From contig CAIIXF020000008.1 of assembly GCA_903813345.2 (NCBI GenBank), positions 30,650,867 to 30,714,866 of the forward strand: 64,000 bases of DNA. The letters are read 5' to 3'. Positions 35,222-47,485 of the stretch are shown here, piece after piece. The position numbers and the translations under genes were made by a program. Position 1 is the stretch's first letter; each line of letters begins with the position of its first letter. The stretch is from Owenia fusiformis (lineage: Eukaryota > Annelida > Polychaeta > Sabellida > Oweniidae). The notes beneath the pieces were generated by a model. It did not search any database, was not told the origin of the DNA, and worked only from the letters and a program-made list of their open reading frames with translations.

Positions 35222-37173
35222 ATGTGGGGGGGGTGTATAGAGGGTCTTGGAAATGCATATACAATATTTTTCAGCTCTCTTATACCATATACAATATTTT
35301 TTCACCCCTTTTATACAATATACAATAATTTTGAAACTGCTTTTGATTAAAGTTTGGATATTTATAAGGAAATAATATTAGGAGAGAATCCATGTACTAT
35401 AAAAGTAAATGTATTATTATAAGGGAAATAGACTCCACATACATACCACAATGATTTCATTTATTACATTATGAATAAGACACCATTCGGGTACATCTGC
35501 ATGTTCAGAAAAGCTGTGACCACATTTTATTTTCAGGTAAACAAGTTGATTTAAAACACATTTATGATATAAGATTCATGACTTATCTTTAGTGATTTCA
35601 CAACCTACTTTGACCAAAAAACTAACTTTAACATTTCTGCAATTTGCATGTATGGTGCCTTTAGTAACTTCGCCAATTTATAACATATCATGGATCTTTT
35701 GGGAAATATTGTATTTGAGATCTTGGTATGTCCATTGTACATGTTACTTGCAATTTTGTCACCCTCTGAAGATTTCGTTCTGCCTGTACGTAGTTAAAGT
35801 GGACGAAAACTAAGCAACATTGGTGACATGTACATGTATTTATGTCATAGATTTATATTACAAAAGGAAAATTGATATATGTGGGCATGAAAAATTGAAT
35901 TACTTATTTGGTCAAGAAACTTTTTCTATACTTTAAAATAAACAAGACTTTGGACTCTGCATTGCAAGACAATAAATAAAAGAAACAAGACTCAACCGCT
36001 TCAAACGAGTCGACGAATGACTTATCTGAAAAACGGTGGGAAATTTAAATAAGGTTGACCCAAATTTTGGAACGACTATAACTCTATCAATACCAATGTA
36101 AGTTCCCAGAGGATCCCACATTGAATGAAGTCTTTGTGTGCCAAATTTAAGATCAACCAACCTCCATTTAAGAAACTTATTCAAGAAATGGAGGGTTGCT
36201 ATTTGGGGTCATCCTGTATATCAGAAATAAAAAGCTAAACTAAAAATCTCAAAGTTATATTCAAAGTATTCGATTTGTTCCATTCAAAACTGTAAGATAG
36301 CATTTTTGATACGCGGACAAAGTGTTTCTGAAGAAAAGATCATTTGTTTGTCATTTGGTACTTATAGGTGTAAATGACGATTCTATAAATTCAAGGTTAA
36401 ATTTTTGTATTTCCAAATGAGAAAATTGCCAACAAATTCATCAAACCACAAACATTTTAACGTCGATAAATGTGAGGATAAAATTCTATATTTCCATATA
36501 TACAAATGTCAACTAATATCAACAGACCACAAACCTTTATAAAAAGCAGAGACAATGATAATTGGAATTTATATTGCTTCATTTATCACGAACACATTTT
36601 TATGTCAATTAGTAACTTGCAGTTTCCTTAAAGGCCCTTTGTAATATTGCATACTTGAGATACTCCCAACAAAATCCACCATTTAAATGCCCATGGGCGA
36701 TAAAATATTAGTGGGTGTTATTAACTTTATCTTGTGATATCTGCTTGAGGTATGCTTTTAATATTGTTATATGGTCTCTCACTTTTTGTGGACGGTTTTC
36801 TATGGTGTCGTTCGACGTCTGTAACAAATGTTAGGTGATGTTTTGTATATTAACGCCTTCCAATATCATCATTGCCATCCAGTACACTTTTCGGCAGGCC
36901 TAAATCATCATTCATTAGAGCAAATGGACCATGAAATACCCCCTGGTGATGAAATGGTTAAAAACTACATGTAACTTCCACGTCAAAATCCTCTCATAGG
37001 GAATTTTTATGTATTCAGAGAGATTGAAAAACCAAAGTGAAGCCATTCCAAGATAATGTAGATAATATATACAGTACATATCATCAACATGTGTAGAGCC
37101 TTTAAGTTTTAATTATGCGTTTGTTGTTTCTGGAAAATGAGTAATATGCACCTTACTCTGAGTCAACAACAGC
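35222..37173. other. Spacer upstream of the fibrinogen-domain gene (U2)
   Basis: Colinear with U1 9626-11627, including the contracted minisatellite at 35256-35330 and the diverged junction-like repeat at about 35640-35830. No gene was recognised. Confidence 0.55.
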
Positions 37174-37186
37174 TTTTATATATTTA
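37160..37186 (+). promoter_or_regulatory. Candidate core promoter (U2)
   Basis: The AP-1-type TGAGTCA and TTTATATATTTA are preserved as in U1, upstream of the ATG at 37215. Confidence 0.4.
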
Positions 37187-37214
37187 TTTAATTCGTGACT
37201 TCGTGAATTGCAAG

Positions 37215-40200
37215 ATGGGTTCACTTGGTGAGTAATGCTATATTTCTGGTATTCTGTACATTAAGTTGTAATTGTATTTATCTATTACTATGAATTAAAT
37301 ATAATTGATGTATATACAATAACTAACTAGAGCAATTCATTTAGTGATCTATAATGTGGCATCGTATCTATGATTGCTTACAGTATAGAACACTAAATAT
37401 ATGTTTCTATGATTTATGGCTAATATATGACCTAAGTGTCCATTGCCAAAGCCTTTGCATTGCATTGCCAAATTCAAAAATGCATGTCAAAAAATCCAAT
37501 ATCAGAGCTGCGCAATGAGACCTTCATAGCGTTATTGTGCGAGCTGTATTAGTTGATAGCATCTGTCAATCAGTTTTAGTCTCAAAAAGCTTATCCGTGT
37601 ACCAGGTCTATTGATTTGTTCCATTGTTCTTTGTATCCAAAATACGATCTGTCCAAAATTTCAGTTTGGAAGGATTAAAGATTTTGACAATCTTTATAAA
37701 TGTACAGATGTTAATGAAGGTTATTATGAAATCTTTTACCAAAAAATAATGACTGTGTACAATGAATGTTTTCCCTTAAAAAGTAAAATACTGAGATATC
37801 AATTTAACAATTCCAAACCATGGTTGTCCAATGCAATTTTCAACTCAATTAAAAGAAAGAATAAACTTTATATCAAATACTTGAAATACCCAACAAATAT
37901 TAATTTAACTGAATATAAATCATTCAAAAGGATCTTAAGACAACTTATTCGTAATGCTGAACGCCTTTATTACAAAAATAAATTTCAAAAATTAGCTGGA
38001 AATCTAAAAGATACATGGAAAACTATAAATGAAATTCTTAGAAGACAAAAACAACCTGGAAAAAAGAGAAAACACTTTATTCACAATAAAAATAAAATCA
38101 CAGATCCCAAAGAAATTGCCAATCACTTCAATAATTACTTAAAATTACCGAAATAGGTCCAAATTTAGCAATCCAAATTCCTGTATCAAATAAAACCCCG
38201 ACATTTTTCCTTAAACAGCTAACTGACAATTTTGAACAAAGTATATATCTGAAAAAAGTGACATCAGAAGAGGTAAATCAAACTTTGAAAAATTTAAAAG
38301 ATTCATCAGCAGGTCATGATCAAATTAAACCAATAACAGTAAAAAATACCTGTGACACTTTAACACCACCATTACTTTTTCTAACTAACCTTTCTTTATC
38401 AACTGGCATATTTCCTGACTCATTGAAAATCGCAAAAATTGTCCCAATTTTCAAAAAGAATGATCCTATGCTATTCAGTAACTATCGTCCTATATCATTA
38501 TTATCCGTATTTTCTAAAGTATTTGAAAAAATTATGTACAATAGAGCAATTGATTTTATTGAAAAATTCAAAATTTTATGTAAAGAACAATTTGGCTTCA
38601 GAAGAAACAGATCCACTTGTCTAGCTATTCTCACTTTTCTCGAAAACTTAAGAAAAGCAATGGATACTAAACAATTTAGTATTGGAATATTTTTAGATCT
38701 TAGTAAGGCTTTTGATACCGTTGATCATGTTATTCTCCTCTCAAAACTCAAATTTTATGGATTCAAAGATAAGGCATATAATTGGTTTGAAAGCTACTTG
38801 ACTAATAGAAAACAATTTACATATTTTAACTTTGAAAGCTCCAAACTGAATACAATCACGTGTGGCGTCCCTCAGGGATCGATATTGGGTCCTCTCCTTT
38901 TTATTATATATATAAATGATCTTATTTCAGTCAGTAATGTATTTAAATCTTGCAGACGATACAAATTTACTTTGTTCTGATAGAGACATCAATACCCTTA
39001 CACATAGAGTTAATAATGAGCTATGTACAGTTGACAAATGGTTTAGCAAAAATAAATTATCCCTTAATATCGAAAAAAACAAACTACATGATATTCTTCG
39101 AATCAGCAACAGGTTCCTGTTGATATATCCATCAAGATTAGAAATTCAAAAATCAACCGAATTCTTTCAACAAACTTTCTTGGTGTAGTCATTGATCAAA
39201 ATCTAAATTGGAAGGAACATATACAAAAGATCTCTCTCAAAATTTCAAAAACCTTGGGAATACTTTTCAAAACAAGATCTCTCTTCAGTTTAAAAACTCT
39301 TTTGACAATATATTATTCACTAATCTTCTCTCATTTGCAATACTGCATCCCAATATGGGGTACAGCAAGTAAAACAACTTTAGAACCACTTTTAAAACTG
39401 CAGAAACGATTTCTTAGAATAGCTATGCAATGCAAAAGCAATAGGGAGCATACATCGGGTTTCTTTGCCCAACTTAAAATCTTAAAGATAGTTGATGTTT
39501 ACCATCTTAATGTTCTTATATTCATGTTCAAATGTTTAAGAAAAATTGATTTTCCACTTGATCTTTTTGTAATTATTATAAATGCAATATGGACATTCAT
39601 CATAATTTCACTCGACAAGTGAATGATCTCCATATCTCCAAATTTAACACTAACTATGGAAAGAAGAGTATTTTAGTTCAAGGTGGCCTTATATGGAATG
39701 AAACACCCTCTGATATCAAAACCTCAAAAAGCATCCCTATTCTCAAAAAGTCATTTAAAGATTATTACTGCAATCTATACTTGGAGGAGTAGTTCCTTGA
39801 ACTACTGTACAATCTCATCAGATGTTATCATGTTATACTATGTACGAGGGGGGATTCATAAGTAGTGGGACAAATGCTATAACTTCACTTATATCATTCA
39901 GATTTTATTCAAACTTGGAACACAGAACCACAAACATGTGATAATCATTTTGTGAAAATTTCAAAAAGTTACACCCAACTTCAGTAAAGTGAGAGTTCCA
40001 ATCATGACGTCACAACAGGGTCCATGGAGCACATTGTTTGTCACTAATTACTAGTTAAATACACAAGTCTCAACTGATATTCAGGACGTGATCTAATCCG
40101 TGACTTCTAGCGAGTCCTTTTGTGGAGCACATCAATTCTGTGCAAGACTATTGATTCCTTATCCTTCTGGTGCAATCTCACTCTTTCTCAAAGTATTCAC

Positions 40201-43200
40201 CATGACAATCAATGCATTTTTGGCATCTCCTCAACCATTCTAGGTATGCACCCTCAAAACCATATTTTCCAAGATTGATATCTCGGCTCTCACAGCATAT
40301 TCAGAATACATATACAGAATACCACCTATATACTTTAGATTTTTTTTGATTTCTTCTTTCCCATAGACTTCCAACAAACCTCTATAGGTCTCTAATACTG
40401 AAAACTTCTTCAAAGCATTAAATTTAATCACAGCACAGATGTTTATACGTGATTCTTGCTTTTTCATTGCTATTTTAATCAAATTTTGCTCCATCCAAAA
40501 AGGACTGAAAATGGCAGTGTCCTGGTGTCACTGCTTTGTGTGACATCACAATAGCAAGATGATGTAATATATGTTACAGTTGTCATGACTACAAGGCTTG
40601 AGACAATATGAAACCAAATATTTGAAAATAACTGTCATTTTGAGATATTTATTACATATTTTTTTTGATCAAGCGCTTCATTTTTTAACTGCTCCGTTAA
40701 CCCCTACTTTTGGTTACCATAGCAACCATTGTTGCTAGGGAACAAAATGAATTAAATTGAAATTTCACCAAACAATGCCTTATATCCTAGTCCGTTCATG
40801 TGCCAAATATGGTTGAGATATGTACACAGGGACTTGCTGCCTCAGAAAAGTCCCACTACTTATGAATCCCCCCTCGTATATATGTAATATTGAAATTTGT
40901 ACTATTTCTTTACACATTTTTATTGCTTGCACCTGTTATTGTAGAAGAGACCTTTAATCATTTCCATTAAATCAGTTTATTTTCTCAATTATGTACAATA
41001 TCATACTTTACACAATTACATGTACACTTCTCATAATATTTCACAAATCATTGTAAATACCATTATGTGGCACCTAATACTCCCTCTTGGGGGTCATAGC
41101 CACTACAACCTGTAAATATGTTACATTGATTTAATAAAAAAAAAAGATGCAATGATTTTTTTCAGGCCTGTTTTGTGGACTGATATGTTCCTTGGTATTT
41201 CTCCTTAATGGGACAGAAGTTTGGTGTAAAGAAGAAGGTATCAACAAGATAAAGTATCTCAACAAGTACAAACTGACTGAGATGTTTCTTCAGGTTAGAC
41301 CAAAAAATATCCAACCCCTTCTTGAAGCCACTACAAAGGTTGCCAAAGAATATATCACTAAGATTCTTGGTACAGATAAAGATGAGCACGTAGTTGAAAA
41401 GTTAATTACAAATACGAATAGAATTGGCAAACGTCTGAGCCCGTTTTGGGAACAATTGGAAGAATGGAAAACATTGAGAATTCAGCTTTCGGATGCTATC
41501 GACAATTTTATACAAACTGTGTTTGAAGACGCAGGTGAAACATTCGATTCTATCTTTTGGCTTATTGATTTTCACAAACATTTGTTTTTGAAAGAAAGAG
41601 AGGGGGTTACTTACATAAATGATGATTTGCTAAAGAGTCTTAAAATTACAAAAGACTATAGAAAACGTTTCAACAAACTGTTCAAAATCACTCCAGATTT
41701 AAAACAAATGAAAGAGGCTGAAATACTTAAACAAAATTTTAGCCAATTCTATAAGGTGACCAAAAAGCTTCAGAAATTGACAAACTGGATCGTCAAGGTC
41801 ATCCTACAGTTGATGATCCCTGATGGAACAGAGAACATGGGTATGTTAAAGTTTACTGTTATCACACATTTTATGATTTTATCATATTATCACTATTACG
41901 AGTATTTAGTATGCCTATAAAATTGAGTCCAGGAATTATGTCTAGGAATTATTTTTTGTTCGCATCACAAATGTCTGCATAACAATTTCTTTACACACTG
42001 TGTTACAAATAGTATTTTGATTGTGTAATTACAGGGTTTAACAATTGCAATGCAGAGTCTAAAGGGGTTAATCTTATAAGGACAGATGACGGTGCGAGTT
42101 TCTTAGCAGTGTGTGATGCGGAATGGCTTGTTGTGGCTCAAAGGTTTGATGGAAGTGTAAACTTCACGAGGTATTATGAAGATTACAGTATTGGCTTTGG
42201 TGATCCCCTTTCAGAGTACTTTATTGGACTTGATAATTTTGTCTCTGCGGCCTCACAAGATATATATACGTTGCGTTTTGAGTTGACAACATGGGAAAAT
42301 GAAACCAGAACGGCCGATTATATGACTTTTGATGCCACACCTTTAGATTATGCCGATGTAGGTTATACACCACCCTGGTATAGGTTAAGAGTAAGGAATT
42401 TCCAAGGCACAGCTGGGGATTCCCTGTACTATGTCAAATATAATGATAGCGGCTTTATCCCATTTACAGCTACCGGAAAATGTTTTAAGGAGGAGATAGG
42501 ATGGTGGTGGGGTTATTGTGGTAAAGCTAACCTATTTGGACGATATAACCACGGACCTGAATGTAATAAAGCAATGGACTGTATGAGTTGGCAAGCATGG
42601 CCAGACCAACTTCTAAATGAAAAGGATAATAAGTTTTATTCATTTAAAGCTATGCGAATAATGATACGTCCACTGCCCATTGAAGCCCCTCCAAAATGTA
42701 TAAAAGGGGTTGCTAATGAATTTAACGCTGCTCAAAGAAGTGATAGCGATAACAAGCTTCTTGCAAAATGTGAAGGACAGTGGTTGGTTGTTGCTCACAG
42801 GTTTGACGGAAGCATTGATTTCAATCGCACATGGAATGAATATAAAGCCGGATTTGGTAACATCTCTGGAGAGTTCTTCATAGGTCTTGAAACTCTGTTT
42901 AAGTTAACATTTAGAAATACATTCATGGTCCGCTTCGAAATGATAGATAACAGTGGTATAATGACTTATTTTGAGATTGATAGCTTCGCTATTTTAGACG
43001 AAAACAATCATTTTGGGTTTTGGTATTCTTTTTATGAGTCAACCAGGGGAAATGGAAGCGACCTTAAAATACCTTCTGGAAAATTCTCAACTTGGGATAG
43101 TGATAATGATGGCAATCCTGATATATCATGTGTACAGCAAACAGGTGTACCCTTTTGGCATTCTGTGGTATACAGAGACAAGCAATATCAGTGTAAAACA

Positions 43201-44076
43201 CCATGGCCATCATATATCTTTGGACAATTCAAATTCAAGGATATGAAAATGATGATAAAACATGTTGAAACGCGGTGTGGTGAACGAAAAAGTGGCATCA
43301 ATGACATACATCCCTTGGGTGGATCGTCATTCAAAGCAAAGTGTGAGGAAGACTGGCTTATGGTTGCTCACAGATTTGATGGGAGTGTTGATTTTTATCG
43401 TACTTGGGCTGAATATAAAACTGGTTTCGGTGATCCATCGGGAGAGTACTTTATTGGCCTTAATAACCTGTTATCTTTGTTTACTGCAGATAGAAATTAT
43501 GTGCTAAGATTGGAATTCACAACATGGGATGGGCGAACTGAGACTGCAGAATACTACGTATTTCGACTCGGCTGGGCAAGTGAAACTGCCATTCGACTTG
43601 AGGATTTTCGAGGTTCTGGAAAAGATGTTATGTCAACTTCCCATTATTACCATTATACTTATGATACCATTGATGACTACCCGTTTTCCACTTGGGATCA
43701 CGGGGATGATCCTTTGACAAACTGTTCTGCATTACGCAGAGGTGCCTGGTGGTGGTACAGACCAGCAGGAAGTTCTGAATACTATTATGAAAGAGGTGTG
43801 GATTACAAGGACCAAGATGGCTGTGGATTTACCAACCCATTTGGACGATATATGAATGAATCAAAATGTGACATAGAGTATGGATGCATGAGCTGGTTGG
43901 GTTGGCCTGGGGAGCTTTTCAGTGAAGCTGAGCGGAAAGCAAACAAGGATCTTCACAATGGCTGGTATTCATTCAAAGAGATGAAATTCCTGATACGTCT
44001 AAGAGAACCAAATTGGTTAAGGCATTGGGCCGGCGTATTAATGACAAGGCCTTGGGCCATACAACAATTTGGCTAA
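37215..44076 (+). CDS. Secreted protein with three fibrinogen-related domains, copy 2
   Basis: Proposed CDS: join(37215..37227, 41166..41840, 42035..44076), again 909 residues. The signal peptide is split over exons 1 and 2 exactly as in U1. In U2 the pyrimidine tract before exon 2 is one T longer, so an upstream ATG in that exon would be out of frame; only the spliced start works in both copies. Exons 2 and 3 differ from U1 at about two positions in 2.7 kb, one being an Arg/Lys change in exon 2 (near 41709) and one a synonymous CAG/CAA close to the stop. Intron 1 is longer than in U1 at its LINE because of a mariner insertion. Both copies look intact and could be expressed. Confidence 0.8.
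37611..39792 (+). pseudogene. Reverse transcriptase remnant of the LINE (U2)
   Basis: Same protein as at 12970-15146 but broken differently. There is a 5-bp gain near 38141 that stops the first frame, an 8-bp loss near 38951 that removes the residues leading into the catalytic Asp-Asp motif, and further shifts near 39010-39090. The stretch broken by the 2-bp loss in U1 is intact here (near 38780). The lesion after the C-terminal FPL segment is shared with U1. Confidence 0.85.
39845..40876. mobile_element. 1,032-bp mariner-type deletion derivative, TA target
   Basis: The termini are CGAGGGGGGATTCATAAGTA and its perfect reverse complement; the inverted repeats extend to about 27 bp. They are flanked by TA on each side (39843-39844, 40877-40878). 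U1 shows the empty site with one TA at 15197-15198. The internal remnants of a transposase are in the minus orientation. Tc1/mariner elements always duplicate TA, and the CGAGG-type terminus is common in mariner relatives. Confidence 0.9.
40178..40494 (-). pseudogene. Mariner transposase remnant: N-terminus joined to C-terminus
   Basis: The minus-strand frame at 40240-40494 contains INICAVIKFNALKKFSVLET followed by LLEVYGKE, like the first helix-turn-helix of mariner transposases. In another frame, the end (about 40178-40270) reads LEWLRRCQKCIDCHGEYFEK before a stop, like the typical mariner C-terminus (W..R..KCI...GEYFE). The catalytic D,D,D core is missing and there is a frameshift between the two pieces. 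Assignment rests on motif resemblance. Confidence 0.6.
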
Positions 44077-44743
44077 AGGGCCTTAAATTTTAAGGCTTTT
44101 TGGCATTTTGGTCACCAATTTTGCTAGAGACTATTTTAAGGTTATTTAGCATTTTGGCTAAAGGGTCTTATATTTCAAGGTTCTTTAGTATTTGTGGTGA
44201 TGAGAATGCTAAAGAGTCATAAAATTTAAGGTACTTAAGCAAAATTAGTTACAAAAATGCTAATACAAAAATACAATGTGGGGAAGGAATGATTGATATT
44301 TGAAAAATAACATGTGACTATTGATGACTGCATCAAAATTCGGAACATACGGACCAACCTTAAATAAATTCATGATTTTTCAAACAAAAAACTTCAAAAA
44401 ACACTTTTGAAATAAAAAAAAGGTTTTACGTACCACATTCTGATAACATTTGGCTGGGCATAAGCCGAAGTGACCCAAACTTTGAATGGAGCCGTTAACA
44501 TCTCCAACATATCAGAATCTTTCAGGAGATATTGTAGATCATAGGGAATAGATCGGTATGTTAATAGTATATGTTACTTGCAAATTTGTCAACCCCTATA
44601 GATCTAATTCTGCCCGGCTATAGTTAAAGTTGTCCAAAACTAGGCAACATTGGTGACATGTTGCGCCCCCCCCCCCCTGGCAAGAAATTATTTCAAAATC
44701 ATGCAGTTTTTCACCATTCTGAGCACTTTTCGCATGATTTTTT

Positions 44744-45257
44744 GGCATTGTATAAAAACTCCTACCTCATACCCACCTACCCACGTACGTTGGACATGAT
44801 ACTGTCTTTGAAGTATTAAATTTTAAAGATCTTAGTTTATCAAATCTTAGTTAATGATGAATTATAGATGCATTTGTAACAACCCTTGATAGCAAGTTGC
44901 TACTACAGCCCAGCTGGGTTCGATTCCCACTCGGGGCATTGACTTTAGCACACTTTCTTTCAATTTCTTTATCTGGCTTGTTGGACCTATGCTCGCGGTC
45001 GTTAGTTGGTTATTCCCCTGGGGCGCACTCGGGTCATTACATATTACAATGCAACCATACGCCTTTATTTACGGATCTGTCATCCGTCTATTCATAAAAT
45101 AAAGCCGGAGTTGTAGAAATGTTAATAACTAGAGCTATTTTGAGATTTAAAAATCTTTAAAATTGAACCCTTCAACTGTTCAATGACTGTATTATGTCCC
45201 ACGTAGGTGGGTAGGTGGATATGAGGTAGGAGGTTTTTTATACAACTGTACAAAGCC
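44744..45257. mobile_element. 514-bp DNA element with 8-9 bp target duplication (U3 copy)
   Basis: Same ends, TGATTTTTT flanks and internal tRNA-like segment as at 30311-30824. Confidence 0.75.
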
Positions 45258-46391
45258 TGATTTTTTTACCAAAACTGTCAAAAAGCTCCCACCCCCTTGG
45301 AAAAAACTTGGCAAACCCCCCCCCCCCCTTGGTAAAACTGCCCCCCCCCGCCCGGTAAATCCTGGCTACAGGCCTGATGTACGTCTATTTAAAGAAAGTA
45401 TCAACAAAAGCTCTGGTTTGTTCTTGTACTCTAAAAGTCATGGGAATATTTATTTACACAATATATTCAACAGACACCTATATTTCATGACAATATACCA
45501 TATGGTATTTCATTACAATATACCATATAGTATTTCACAATATACCATATGGTATTTCATTACAATATACCATATGGTATTTCATTACAATATACCATAT
45601 GGTATATGGTATAAATACATTGTAAGATTGTAAGCATTTGTTTACTAGAGAAAAGGTCATATGTCAGTTTTCCATAATAGTGATCTTTGGCATAAGAATT
45701 ATAACTGTAGAGCCAACCAAATATGCAACACGTACGTCGAATCAAGAATATAATCTTCACATCAAGTTTCTGCCTTTCTCTCTTTGTCTTACTATCTTGC
45801 ATTTCATTCCCCACACTTATGGTAAAAATGGGAGGGGGAGATATCGGGACATGTAACTATATATTACATGTATAATCTGATTTGATTTCAAGGTATTTAA
45901 ATATAACACATGGTACTACATTACATCAAACAAGCACCTCTTTTAGTACAATGTGCCATTCTTTTTTCAGATTATCTTTGAAATATAAAGCACATGATTG
46001 TAAAAATAAGTAGGACTAATATTTAGACTAGTTACAATTGATTTTATTTTATATTCTCTGATTTTTTACCCTGCTTTTGAAACTATATTAATTTTGAAAC
46101 TGACAATATTTACAAATTCACATTTCTAGTAGAAACATCTAAACTATAGTTCTATCAAAAAGTATAACTGTGATAATATAACAATAAATACCACAATTTT
46201 AAGAATGGTTTGCAAAGTTATCTATTTGGTCACAGTTCAGTCCATCTCCCAGTCTACTTCTATATGTACTGTACAGTATAGTTATGAACAAAAATCTCAA
46301 TTTTTATCTGCTGCAGAAAACTGCATAAAAGCATAAAGATATATCACAATATTGCAAGATGTATTACAACTATAATACATATTCACATATA
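45258..46391. other. 3' flank of the U3 CCDC170 gene
   Basis: Colinear with U1 5340-6679 and U2 30825-31940, including the C-rich repeat end (to about 45380) and the CATATGG minisatellite (45480-45610). No gene was recognised. Confidence 0.6.
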
Positions 46392-47421
46392 CGAGGGTAT
46401 ATCATAAAGTTCTCATAATATCTCTCTAATTTTTTTATTTTTCAACATATTCTCATGAAATTTTCATAGAATCTGCAGTATAGAATACTCTATTGATATA
46501 TCAATAAATATTTGGTATAACAGAAATATTAGATAAGTAATGGTTGCCATAGTAACCGGAAATCAAGGCACCCGGGGCAAATAAAAATAATTGAGATATA
46601 ATGAGCTTTATTAACCTTGTTTACATACATAATAAACTCTCATAAATTATCAAACACATTAAAATGTTATCTTGAATATGTTGTTGAATGCTTTTACTAT
46701 AAAATAAATTGATCATGTGAATTGTGTGATGTCATAGGGGATGCTTACATGCTTCATTAGATGTGATACCAGACTCTGAGAATCAAAGCTTAATGATCAG
46801 AAATAACTGAGTTAGATAATGCATAGATGCAGGGATCATCAGAAACATAATATTCATACTGCATGATATAAAGTTTAGTTTAGTTCGAAAAATCCTTTGC
46901 TCATACTAAAGATAATCTAAAACAAATGTGGTGCAAAGATATCAACAAAATTACACCCTATGTATGGTCTATTATTTATTTAAGACGAACTAAAGTGGAA
47001 AATCGACTTTCCTTGGAATATTTGACAAAGCAGTTGTAGTGTCTAACATCACTTCTAATGAAGCATTACAATCATCCATTATGAGATCACAAAATTCACA
47101 TGACCATTATAATAGTTCAAAACAATCAAGAATACATGGTGCTTAACAATTTGATGTGTTTTATAGTTTATTTGATAACTTATTATGCATTTAAACATGG
47201 TTAGTTGGGGCTATTCTTGCACAATTTTTTAATTGCCACGGGTGCCTTGATTTCCAGTTACTATGGCAACCATTTCTTAAATAATATTTCTGTTATACCA
47301 AATATGTTTTTATAGATTAATGCAGCATTGTATATTACACATTCTGTGAAAAATTCATCAGAATATATTGAAAAATAAAAAAATTAGAGAGATATTATGA
47401 GAACTTTATGATATACCCTCA
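46392..47421. mobile_element. 1,030-bp fold-back element with TA target duplication
   Basis: The ends are CGAGGGTATATCATAAAGTT and, reversed, TGAGGGTATATCATAAAGTT; they are identical for about 50 bp inward. TA lies on both sides (46390-46391, 47422-47423). U1 has one TA there (about 6679). The inverted homology does not stop at the termini: GGTTGCCATAGTAAC (46545) and GTTACTATGGCAACC (near 47257) pair. So do sequences about 300-430 bp inward, such as the GTGAATT..GTGATGTCATA and TATGAGATCACAAAATTCAC blocks. The whole element is thus an imperfect palindrome with arms of about 450 bp. No transposase was recognised. Confidence 0.85.
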
Positions 47422-47485
47422 TATATTTAAAGTTTATAGCAAATATTCACATATTTACAGAATTTACACAAATATTGATTTTGTC

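Larger units (their letters stand above)
37331..41150 (+). mobile_element. 5'-truncated CR1/L2-like retrotransposon (U2), interrupted
   Basis: Colinear with the U1 copy at 12691-15478 and in the same place, so it was inserted before the duplication. The 3' UTR is split by a mariner-type element at 39845-40876 and resumes to an A-rich tail at about 41133-41148. Confidence 0.8.
28646..44541. repeat. Tandem duplication unit U2
   Basis: Starts with the same junction sequence as U3 (GGGAATAGATCGGTATGTTA) and follows the U1 order through CCDC170 exons, spacer, fibrinogen-domain gene and 3' flank. Unit-specific insertions are a 1,470-bp element near its left end and a 1,032-bp mariner derivative in the LINE. 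It shares a 514-bp element with U3 and a roughly 208-bp element with U1. Confidence 0.85.
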
